A DNA stretch of 12,842 bases from JBCBTJ01 sp964597685 (GTDB lineage Bacteria > Pseudomonadota > Alphaproteobacteria > Caulobacterales > Hyphomonadaceae), in contig CAZQZC010000072.1 of the NCBI GenBank assembly GCA_964597685.1, forward strand, positions 1 through 12,842, read 5' to 3'. Of this stretch, positions 1 to 6,070 are shown piece by piece (positions within the stretch are counted from its first letter, which is position 1; each line of letters opens with the position of its first letter). The notes under the pieces are model-generated. The model did no database searches, was not told the DNA's origin, and saw nothing but the letters and a program-made list of their open reading frames with translations. Both the position numbers and the translations under genes were made by a program.

Positions 1-73
1 CCGCGCCGCCATAGGTCTTTGTTTTGACGCATTTCCGGACGGCGAACCGGGATCCGCTTCGCCTGGAAAGGCT

Positions 74-718
74 TTAACCCGCCGCCTTCGCTGGCGCTTC
101 GCCGTCGTCGACCGGTTCGGCTTCGGCGGGCGCGGCGGGATCGTCGTCGGCCGGGCGGCCGCGTGAGAGGGTGGCCATGACGCCGTCCTGGACCAGCGCG
201 TCGGGGGCGTCGGCGGCCGGTTCTTCGGATTTGCGCTTGTATTGACGCCGGCGGCGCGGTTTCGGCGCGTCGGCCTCCTCGCTCGGTTCGGCTGCGACAG
301 TTTCGGCGGGCGCGGTTTCGTCAGGCCCGGAATCGATCACTTTCAGGGCGTCGGCGCCGTCGCCAGCCTCCGCCGGCGCGTCGCGCGCAATGTCCTCGTC
401 GCCGTCGGACGCGTCGAGAGCGGCGCCGTCTGCATCGGCCTCACCCCCATCCCCATCGCCGCGATCATCGCGGCGGGGCTTCTCTTTTGGCTGCATGGCG
501 GCCAGGACGCGGGCGTAATGCTCGGCGTGCTGAAAGTAATTCTCGGCGTTGATGCGGTCGCCCGAGGATTGGGCGTCGCGCGCATATTGCAGGTATTTGT
601 CCAAGATCTGTTGCGCGGACCCGCGGATCTTCACGTCCGGTCCGGTGCTCTCGAAATGGCGGTTTGGATTATTGCTTGCGCCGTTTGACCGGCGGCCGCG
701 CCCTCTCTGGCGTTTCAT
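74..718 (-). CDS. DUF4167 domain-containing protein
   Basis: This encodes a 214-residue protein. The N-terminal 76 or so residues match the DUF4167 domain, common in alphaproteobacteria: an Arg/Gly-rich start (MKRQRGRGRRSNG), then NNPNRHFESTGPDVKIRG and a helical stretch ending in AENYFQHAEHYARVL. The rest is low complexity: an acidic Asp/Glu/Ala/Gly tract at about residues 84-150, a short basic patch (PRRRRQYKRK) near 153-162, and another Ala/Pro/Glu tail. Such a layout suggests an RNA- or DNA-binding head with a disordered tail, but the molecular function is not established and I infer none. It ends in TAA and follows prmC on the same strand after a 181-bp gap with two GC-rich hairpins, so it may have its own promoter. 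The position after prfA-prmC is typical for the family. The start is the only ATG placed before the conserved basic head; its ribosome site is weak. Confidence 0.88.
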   Translation of the reverse strand: MKRQRGRGRRSNGASNNPNRHFESTGPDVKIRGSAQQILDKYLQYARDAQSSGDRINAENYFQHAEHYARVLAAMQPKEKPRRDDRGDGDGGEADADGAALDASDGDEDIARDAPAEAGDGADALKVIDSGPDETAPAETVAAEPSEEADAPKPRRRRQYKRKSEEPAADAPDALVQDGVMATLSRGRPADDDPAAPAEAEPVDDGEAPAKAAG

Positions 719-743
719 CGGCTATCATGGTCCCTGATTATGC

Positions 744-757
744 GCCGCCAAGGCGGC
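744..757 (-). promoter_or_regulatory. Short GC-rich hairpin in DUF4167 leader
   Basis: A perfect 6-bp inverted repeat (GCCGCC at 744-749, GGCGGC at 752-757) with a 2-nt centre lies 26 nt upstream of the DUF4167 start codon. In RNA the inner pair would open to give a 4-nt loop. No T-run follows on the minus strand. It could be a leader structure or chance in GC-rich DNA. Confidence 0.3.
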
Positions 758-771
758 TATTGTGCAGAAGG

Positions 772-794
772 CCCCGGGCCGACCGAGGCCGGGG
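772..794 (-). terminator. GC-rich hairpin downstream of prmC, possible terminator
   Basis: The plus strand reads CCCCGGGCC, a 6-nt loop, then GGCCGGGG, giving an 8-bp stem with one bulged G. It lies about 105 nt past the prmC stop and about 54 nt before the DUF4167 start. On the minus strand it is followed by CCTTCTG rather than a T-run, so intrinsic termination is uncertain. It may instead be part of a structured 5' leader together with the hairpin at 744-757. Confidence 0.35.
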
Positions 795-899
795 AGCGCT
801 CTCTATAAGCTGCGTCCTCAATGGAGGGGGCGAACCTCACGCGCGCCTCACAACTCCATCTCTATTCGCATAGCGCGTGGCGAGGCCGCCGCCAAGCCC

Positions 900-1766
900 C
901 TAATGCTTGCGATCGGTTCGCGCGGCGATGGCGCGCGCAAGGCCGGCGAGGTCGCGGCGGATCTCGATATCGACAAAGCCGCGGGCGGCGAGAAGATCTT
1001 CAACGGCGCGGGCCTGGTCCCACCCCAGCTCCAGAACGAGATCGGCGCCCGGAGCCATGCGCGCGGCGGCGAGCGCGATGATCTCGCGATAAGCCGCCAG
1101 CCCGTCCGCACCACCGTCGAGCGCGGGGCGCGGATCATGGTCGCGCACCTCCGGCGCCAGGGTCTCAATCTCGGCCGTGGCGATATAGGGCGGGTTGGAG
1201 ACGATCAGGTCCATATGGCCCCAATCGCCCCAAGCGTCCCACGAGGTGTGAAGGATTGCGCACCGTGGGCCGAGCCCCGTGCGGGCGGCGTTGTCTTGGG
1301 CGAGCGCCGCCGCGCCGGGCGACGCCTCGATCCCAAGTCCGACCGCGTCGCGCCGGGCGCTGAGAAGGGCCAAGAGGAGGCAGCCCGAACCGGTCCCAAG
1401 ATCGGCGATCTCGACCCGGCCTGGCCGGAGGCGCGCCAAGGCGAGGTCGACCACGGTCTCAGAATCCGGGCGCGGGACCAGGGCGCGGGGGTCGCAGGCG
1501 AGGCTCAGCCCGTAGAATTCCGTCTCGCCAGCCAAGTGCTGAAGGGGTTCACGGGCGGCGCGGCGGTCGATCAGGCGGAAATAGGCGCCGGTCAGGCTGG
1601 ATCGGACAGGATCGCGCACGTTTGCGAGCAGGAATTCCGGGGATAGGCCGCCGGCGATCCCGAGGATAAGGCGCGCCTCCCGCCGAGCGCCTTCGATCCC
1701 GGCCTCGGCCAATCGCCGCGCGCCATCCTCCATCAGCGCGCCATAGGTCGCGCACGCGTCGCTCAC
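900..1766 (-). CDS. prmC: Peptide chain release factor N5-glutamine methyltransferase PrmC
   Basis: PrmC (HemK) is a cytoplasmic S-adenosylmethionine-dependent enzyme that N5-methylates the GGQ glutamine of release factors RF1 and RF2. The 288-residue product has an N-terminal helical substrate-binding part (about 1-90), the linker [11 protein letters not shown] at 97-107, the SAM-binding loop DLGTGSG at 122-128, and the catalytic NPPY motif at 191-194, which contacts the target glutamine amide. Length and order are normal for the family. The start is GTG at 1764-1766. It overlaps the prfA TGA by 4 nt (GTGA), so translation is very likely coupled to that of its own substrate. The gene ends with a TAG stop at 900-902. 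No anomalies are visible. Confidence 0.96.
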   Translation of the reverse strand: MSDACATYGALMEDGARRLAEAGIEGARREARLILGIAGGLSPEFLLANVRDPVRSSLTGAYFRLIDRRAAREPLQHLAGETEFYGLSLACDPRALVPRPDSETVVDLALARLRPGRVEIADLGTGSGCLLLALLSARRDAVGLGIEASPGAAALAQDNAARTGLGPRCAILHTSWDAWGDWGHMDLIVSNPPYIATAEIETLAPEVRDHDPRPALDGGADGLAAYREIIALAAARMAPGADLVLELGWDQARAVEDLLAARGFVDIEIRRDLAGLARAIAARTDRKH

Positions 1767-2842
1767 GCGGGCTCGTTTTCCATGGCGGCCAGGCGGCGGG
1801 CCTGATCCTCGGCCATCAGGGCGGAGACAACGTCGTCGAGCTTGTCGCCTGCGACGATTTTGTCGAGCGAATACAAGGTCAAACCGATCCTGTGGTCGGT
1901 CACGCGGTTCTCCGGGTAATTGTAGGTGCGCACCTTTTGGGAGCGGTCGCCGGAGCCCACTTGCGATTTCCGCGCCTCGGCGCGCTCGGCATCGGCGGCC
2001 TCGCGCTGAAGTTCGTAGAGGCGAACCTTCAGCATATTCAAGGCTTTCTCGCGGTTCACGTGTTGGGATTTCTCCGACGACGTGGTGACGATGCCGGTCG
2101 GCAGGTGCGTGATCCTGACTGCGGAATCGGTTTTGTTGACGTGCTGCCCGCCGGCGCCTGAGGACCGGTATGTGTCGACCCGAAGATCCTCTTGGCGGAC
2201 CTCAACTTCAATGTTTTCAGGGGCTGGCAGCACAGCAATGGTCGCCGCGGACGTATGCACCCGGCCGCCGGCTTCGGTCTCCGGCACGCGCTGCACCCGG
2301 TGCACGCCGCTTTCAAATTTCAAGCGCCCGAACACGCCGTCGCCCGATATGTTGGCGATGATTTCTTTGTAGCCGCCGACATCGCCTTCGGAGATCGACA
2401 CGATTTCAAGCTTCCACCCCTGCAACTGAGCGTAGCGCTGGTACATGCGGAACAGATCGCCGGCAAACAGCGCCGCCTCGTCGCCGCCTGTGCCGGCGCG
2501 CACCTCGATCACGACGTCAGCTTGGTCGTCGGCGTCTTTGGGCAGCAGCATCAGCTGCATCTCATGTTCGAGGCCAGGCAGGCGCTCTTTCAGATCAAGG
2601 TATTCCGCCTCCGCGAGCTCCGCCATCTCGGGGTCCTCGCCCCGCATCATGGCGGCGGCCTCCTCCAGCTCCGATCGCGCCGAGCGCAGCTCGCGCGCCT
2701 TGTCGACGACGGGCTTCAGTTCGGCGTGCTCTTTTGACAGGGCGACGATCTCATCCGCGTCGGAGGCCGCGCCCATGCGCGCCTCCACCTGGTCGAAACG
2801 GTCGATGACTTGGTCTAAACGGGCTTCAGGTATCGTGGCCAT
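1763..2842 (-). CDS. prfA: Peptide chain release factor 1 (RF1)
   Basis: RF1 recognises UAA and UAG in the ribosomal A site and triggers peptidyl-tRNA hydrolysis. The 359-residue product has a coiled helical N-terminal domain (about 1-95). The stop-codon-reading PxT motif is PET at 187-189, within [10 protein letters not shown]. The catalytic GGQ motif is at 231-233, within [17 protein letters not shown]. The PxT form identifies it as RF1; RF2 carries SPF there. All features needed for UAG termination are present, which matters because ispG in this window carries two in-frame TAG codons. The ATG at 2840-2842 gives the usual family length; no strong Shine-Dalgarno sequence is seen before it. 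The gene ends in TGA and overlaps prmC by 4 nt. MAPEG lies 50 bp upstream on the same strand. Confidence 0.97.
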   Translation of the reverse strand: MATIPEARLDQVIDRFDQVEARMGAASDADEIVALSKEHAELKPVVDKARELRSARSELEEAAAMMRGEDPEMAELAEAEYLDLKERLPGLEHEMQLMLLPKDADDQADVVIEVRAGTGGDEAALFAGDLFRMYQRYAQLQGWKLEIVSISEGDVGGYKEIIANISGDGVFGRLKFESGVHRVQRVPETEAGGRVHTSAATIAVLPAPENIEVEVRQEDLRVDTYRSSGAGGQHVNKTDSAVRITHLPTGIVTTSSEKSQHVNREKALNMLKVRLYELQREAADAERAEARKSQVGSGDRSQKVRTYNYPENRVTDHRIGLTLYSLDKIVAGDKLDDVVSALMAEDQARRLAAMENEPA

Positions 2843-2892
2843 TTCGGGGATGTAGAGCGTTTCGCGCCCATTCGGAAGCGAGGTCGATCCGC

Positions 2893-3336
2893 CTAGCCCA
2901 CAAGGCGCAGCACCGATTTCACCGCCAACGCCATCAAGACGAGCGATCCCGTCGCAAAGACGAGGAAGCGGATGAAGACGATGTTCACTGTCGACTGGAT
3001 CAAGGAATGCGCCACCCGTAGGCCGACATAAGCCCAGGCCAGCAGCGTCGCCAGCCCGTCGCCGCCGCCGGTCAGCGCGATATAGGTCATCAGGGCGTAA
3101 AAGATCGTCGGCTGCTCATGCAGGTGGTTGTAATTGTCGGCGACCGCGCGGACGCCCGAGGGCACCCGCTCGGCAAGGACGCCCCCGGGATGCTTCGCGT
3201 CTTGCGGATCTATCTTGGCCGCCTGCATGGCCGGAATCCGGGTTGCGTACATCCAGATCCACATCACCAGCGTCCAGGCCGCCAACGCCAGCATGGGCGT
3301 TAGAAAACCGTTCTCTATCGCCGTTTCGATCGGCAT
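2893..3336 (-). CDS. MAPEG family membrane protein
   Basis: This 147-residue integral membrane protein resembles the MAPEG superfamily (membrane-associated proteins in eicosanoid and glutathione metabolism), whose bacterial members are mostly uncharacterised or glutathione-transferase-like. Four hydrophobic segments are visible, at about 10-31, 75-91, 95-110 and 118-142. Between the first two lies a polar loop containing [16 protein letters not shown] (67-82), and [12 protein letters not shown] (107-118) precedes the last; both are MAPEG-like. I place the start at ATG 3334-3336 because GGAGGA lies 6 nt upstream of it. An upstream in-frame start would add 15 polar residues and is less likely. 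It ends in TAG. The neighbours do not reveal a substrate. Confidence 0.87.
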   Translation of the reverse strand: MPIETAIENGFLTPMLALAAWTLVMWIWMYATRIPAMQAAKIDPQDAKHPGGVLAERVPSGVRAVADNYNHLHEQPTIFYALMTYIALTGGGDGLATLLAWAYVGLRVAHSLIQSTVNIVFIRFLVFATGSLVLMALAVKSVLRLVG

Positions 3337-3342
3337 GACTTG

Positions 3343-3348
3343 TCCTCC
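3343..3348 (-). promoter_or_regulatory. Strong Shine-Dalgarno for the MAPEG gene
   Basis: The minus strand reads GGAGGA followed by 6 nt and then the ATG at 3336. This is the best ribosome binding site in the window, and it decides the MAPEG start against the longer reading frame beginning at 3381. Confidence 0.75.
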
Positions 3349-3351
3349 AGC

Positions 3352-3495
3352 ATGATTTTGGGCGACGCTATCGGCGTTCACACGTTCACGAAAGAGGCCG
3401 CCAAGGCTGTTTCACAGGAGGCTCTGGACGCTCATCTCGGCGCGCCGTTCATGGGCTATGTCGACGGGATGCACCCTAAGCGAACGCTCGATTAA
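3352..3495 (+). CDS. Small ORF or gene remnant of unknown function
   Basis: A 47-codon frame runs from ATG 3352 to TAA 3493-3495, in the 193-bp gap between the esterase stop and the MAPEG start and divergent from MAPEG. It begins MILGDAIGVHTFTKEAAK and ends GYVDGMHPKRTLD. Roughly 70% of its third codon positions are G or C, so composition is compatible with coding. No Shine-Dalgarno precedes the ATG, and the frame is closed upstream by TAG at 3301. I do not recognise a family. It could be the 3' remnant of a lost gene, a small protein, or a chance open frame. Confidence 0.25.
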   Translation: MILGDAIGVHTFTKEAAKAVSQEALDAHLGAPFMGYVDGMHPKRTLD

Positions 3496-3529
3496 ACGAG
3501 GGATCGCTCCTGAAACGTCGGAATCCGCC

Positions 3530-4825
3530 CTAGCAGGCCACCGCATCGGTTTCGCATGATGCGCGCAGCGAGTTGGGCGCGTTCACAAAATGGGCGTCGA
3601 GGAAGTCCAGGAACGCGTCTATGTCTTCTTGTTGAACGCCGTGGGCGCCGCCGCGCATGTGAAAGGCGATTCCGGCGGCGGGGTTGAAATCCTTCAACCC
3701 GTCCTGCTGAAGGCCCGGAACGCCGTGTAATTCGTAGATCGGGCTGGCGGCTTCTGCGGCGCGGTAGCTCGAATTCGGGTCTGACCAGACGTCCCGGCGG
3801 CCATTGCCCAATAGGACAGGCGTCGGCGCGATCAGCGCGATCAGTTGGTGCTGATCGACCGGAATCTCATCCAACCTGCCCGCATAGCCGGCGTAGGTTG
3901 GATCGAACCAATGGGGGAAACTCTTCGTAATGCGCTTCAAACCCTCGCCCGTTCGAGAACGCGAGAGCGACGCGCCGCCGAAGCCCGATTGATGGGACAA
4001 GACCGCATCGATGCGCTCGTCCCAGACCGCGGCCAACAAAGCCGCCTTGCCGTGGCGGGAATGCCCAAGCACGGCGGTGCGCGAGGGGTCGATCCGCGGA
4101 TCGGCTTCCAAGAGGTCGAGGACTGCAGTGTAGGAGAAAGCCCACGCGCTCAGCGTCCCTGTGGGCGTCTCAACGCCCTCTCCAGAGAAAGAGGCCAAAA
4201 TCGCCTGGGCGGGTCCGTCGGAATCCGGGACGAACTCAGACGCATAGAAGCTCGCATAAGCGTAGCCTCGGTCGATGATCTGATCGAGCGGCGGCGTGGC
4301 GATGTATTTGCCGAGAATGAATTTGAGGAAGCCCGGCACTTTCACCTCGCCGCAAACGGACCCGCCGGGGCCCGTCACGCCGGATTGCGGGAAAGTGGCG
4401 CAATTGCTGGAAAAGGTCTGCGACACGATCAGCGGCGACTGGCCTTCGCTTGCGGCGTTCGGATAGGCGGTCACCAGGTGAAAACTGCGCCCCCCGGCCC
4501 CCTGACCGATCGTCACGATGGTCTCTTCAAGCGTTGCGCGCCCGTCCAGATACGCTGCGTCGACGAGCCTCGGCTCGCTAAAGGAGACGTCCAGACCTTC
4601 GGGCCAAGGTCCATAAACATGGTCCGAAAACGCCGCTCTCAGTCTGGGGGCCTCAGCCTCCCAATCTTGAAGTGTAGCCGCCTGGATCGCCGGTGTTGGA
4701 TCGGCCTTATTGTCTGTTTCGAGGCTCGCATAATTCAGCGTCAGCATCGTGCAATTCGCGGCGATGACCGACATCAAAGCGATCATGAGTCCGGCCAGTA
4801 TGGTGCGAACTATTTTCCAGCCCAT
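3530..4825 (-). CDS. Membrane-anchored CE15-like (glucuronoyl esterase-type) alpha/beta hydrolase
   Basis: The 431-residue product starts with a basic residue and a hydrophobic segment (about 5-24), so it is probably anchored in the inner membrane or secreted; no convincing lipobox precedes Cys25. The rest is an alpha/beta hydrolase resembling carbohydrate esterase family 15. The nucleophile elbow is GHSRHGK at 254-260 (Ser256), followed by AALLAAVWDERIDAVLSHQS and GFGGASLSRSRTGE, then FPHWF at 303-307, IPVDQHQLIALIAPTPVLL around 321-339, and a C-terminal RGGAHG with probable catalytic His395. Family CE15 cleaves esters between glucuronic acid and lignin alcohols, but many bacterial members have unknown substrates. 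I chose ATG 4825 because it directly precedes the signal segment; the frame can extend to a GTG at 4894. The gene ends in TAG. The neighbours are not carbohydrate genes, so the substrate is open. Confidence 0.78.
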   Translation of the reverse strand: MGWKIVRTILAGLMIALMSVIAANCTMLTLNYASLETDNKADPTPAIQAATLQDWEAEAPRLRAAFSDHVYGPWPEGLDVSFSEPRLVDAAYLDGRATLEETIVTIGQGAGGRSFHLVTAYPNAASEGQSPLIVSQTFSSNCATFPQSGVTGPGGSVCGEVKVPGFLKFILGKYIATPPLDQIIDRGYAYASFYASEFVPDSDGPAQAILASFSGEGVETPTGTLSAWAFSYTAVLDLLEADPRIDPSRTAVLGHSRHGKAALLAAVWDERIDAVLSHQSGFGGASLSRSRTGEGLKRITKSFPHWFDPTYAGYAGRLDEIPVDQHQLIALIAPTPVLLGNGRRDVWSDPNSSYRAAEAASPIYELHGVPGLQQDGLKDFNPAAGIAFHMRGGAHGVQQEDIDAFLDFLDAHFVNAPNSLRASCETDAVAC

Positions 4826-4881
4826 GACGGTGCGCCCCGACGTGATATCCGCGTGGCACTTAATCGCAGCGCTTGCACATG

Positions 4882-4898
4882 TCCCGTGTTTCACGGGA
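4882..4898. promoter_or_regulatory. Perfect inverted repeat in divergent intergenic region, parS-like
   Basis: TCCCGTG, a 3-nt TTT centre, and CACGGGA form a perfect 7-bp inverted repeat. It sits between the divergent esterase (start 4825) and DUF1214 gene (start 4927), where an operator would be expected. The overlapping sequence at 4887-4902, TGTTTCACGGGAAAGT, matches 13 of 16 positions of the canonical parS site TGTTTCACGTGAAACA, but the central CACGTG is broken. A transcription-factor operator is at least as likely. Confidence 0.35.
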
Positions 4899-4910
4899 AA
4901 GTGTCCAGGT

Positions 4911-4916
4911 AGGAGG
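4911..4916 (+). promoter_or_regulatory. Shine-Dalgarno for the DUF1214 gene
   Basis: AGGAGG lies 10 nt upstream of ATG 4927. This is slightly long spacing but a near-perfect core. It supports that start, and a GTG at 4918 just after it is closed at once by TGA. Confidence 0.65.
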
Positions 4917-4926
4917 CGTGTTCTGA

Positions 4927-5526
4927 ATGATTAGGACAATCGTGCTGTTCGCAACCACGGCATTGGCGGGAGCGGTCCTTGGGGTGGGCATGGCGATTGC
5001 GCGGGTTGCGGGCGCAGGTTTTTCTGGCGCCGACACGATCGACGTCGATGGATGGCGATCGGACTGGTCCATAGGCGCGCCGGCGGCCAATGCGCTTATC
5101 CGCGCCGGCGTCGCCCGCCGCGGCCTGCTCGCATTGGCGAAAGAGGAGGCCGTCTACTTCACCCGGACCACCGACGATGCGGGCGATCCCTTGCGCGAGG
5201 CTTGCGATTATCGTCTCAGCGGCGCCGGTCAGGACGCGTATTGGTGGTCGATCACCCTCTACGATTCCGAAAGCCGGCTGCCGATGAACGACGATGCAGC
5301 CCTCTCAATCGACGCCACGCGCCAGCCCGGAGATGCGCCCTGGGAGGCCTATATCAGCGCGCGCAGGCCGCCGGGCGACATGGCCTGGATCTCCAGTCGC
5401 AACGCCGGCGGCTTCGACTTAACCCTCAGACTTTATGAACCGTCGGAAGCGGTTCTGGACCGGCCTCGCACAGCGCTTAAGCCTCCCTCCATAACCCGCC
5501 TCGGATGCGACGGAGACGACGCATGA
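4927..5526 (+). CDS. DUF1214 domain-containing membrane-anchored protein
   Basis: This 199-residue protein has one N-terminal hydrophobic segment (about 4-25) and an exported domain carrying the DUF1214 signature, best seen in DAYWWSITLYDSESRLPMND at 103-122. DUF1214 is often found fused behind DUF1254 in larger proteins of unknown function; here the domain stands alone. An AGGAGG sits at 4911-4916, 10 nt before the ATG, and supports the start. The stop TGA overlaps the ATG of the next gene (ATGA), so the two are translationally coupled and probably act together in the envelope. The gene is divergent from the CE15-like esterase across a 101-bp gap with a palindrome. The biochemical role is unknown. 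Confidence 0.82.
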   Translation: MIRTIVLFATTALAGAVLGVGMAIARVAGAGFSGADTIDVDGWRSDWSIGAPAANALIRAGVARRGLLALAKEEAVYFTRTTDDAGDPLREACDYRLSGAGQDAYWWSITLYDSESRLPMNDDAALSIDATRQPGDAPWEAYISARRPPGDMAWISSRNAGGFDLTLRLYEPSEAVLDRPRTALKPPSITRLGCDGDDA

Positions 5527-6053
5527 TAAGAGCGGCCGGATGTCTCCTCGTCTTCGCCGCGACAGCCGCGGCCGGCTATGTCGTTACGTTGCATCGCATT
5601 CCGTCGACAATCATGTCGACGGCGATGTCGCGTATGGAGGAGGGCGGCGTGAACGTGCATGACTGGCGGACCGCGCCGCGCACCACGCCCCAATCTCAGA
5701 CAATCGTTCGCCCGTCGCCGGACCTCGCTTATTCCGTATGCCGGTTCGACGTCAGCGCAGGACCAGTTCTGATCAGCGGCGCAGAATGGGGGAGTTACGC
5801 GTCGCTGTCGCTCTACGATTCGGCGACGAACAACATCTTCACCACGTCGCTGCGGTCTGGATCTGGCGAGCCGAACGCCGTCATCGTCGCGCTGGAGCGC
5901 GATGCGGGGCGTACACTCAATCCGCCGGGAGCGCCCCTAGTCAAAGTCCGAAACCCGCGTGGTCTCGCCTTGCTGCGCCGGCTTGCTGTAACGCAAACAG
6001 ATTACGACACGGCCGCGGCCCTTTCTGGCGAGGACCAGTGCGCGCCGCTCTAG
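5523..6053 (+). CDS. DUF1254 domain-containing membrane-anchored protein
   Basis: This 176-residue protein has an N-terminal hydrophobic segment (about 3-21) followed by a compact DUF1254-like domain. The family-typical stretch runs from IVRPSPDLAYSVCRFD (61-76) through SAGPVLISGAEWG (78-90) to YASLSLYDSATNNI (92-105). Its function is unknown, as for the family. The start at 5523 overlaps the preceding TGA by 4 nt (ATGA). The frame could begin 6 codons earlier, but that ATG would place five arginines in front of the membrane segment inside the upstream gene, so 5523 is preferred. It forms a two-gene operon with the DUF1214 gene and ends in TAG. It is convergent with ispG, 17 nt away, with no clear terminator between them. 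Confidence 0.8.
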   Translation: MIRAAGCLLVFAATAAAGYVVTLHRIPSTIMSTAMSRMEEGGVNVHDWRTAPRTTPQSQTIVRPSPDLAYSVCRFDVSAGPVLISGAEWGSYASLSLYDSATNNIFTTSLRSGSGEPNAVIVALERDAGRTLNPPGAPLVKVRNPRGLALLRRLAVTQTDYDTAAALSGEDQCAPL

Positions 6054-6070
6054 AGGCGGCGTCGATCCGT

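Noticed and set aside
10..73. tRNA end or start of another minus-strand gene at the left edge
   Set aside because: The GGTTCG string lacks a paired T-arm, and the possible ATG at 12-10 gives only four codons before the edge.
762..1646. 294-codon plus-strand open frame across prmC
   Set aside because: It is antisense to PrmC, whose SAM and NPPY motifs are unambiguous.
4850..4880. Sigma-54 promoter (TGGCAC ... TTGCAC)
   Set aside because: The two elements are 13 nt apart; a sigma-54 promoter needs about 5 nt between them.
3845..4912. 355-codon plus-strand open frame within the esterase
   Set aside because: The minus-strand frame has a signal segment and hydrolase motifs, while this one has none.
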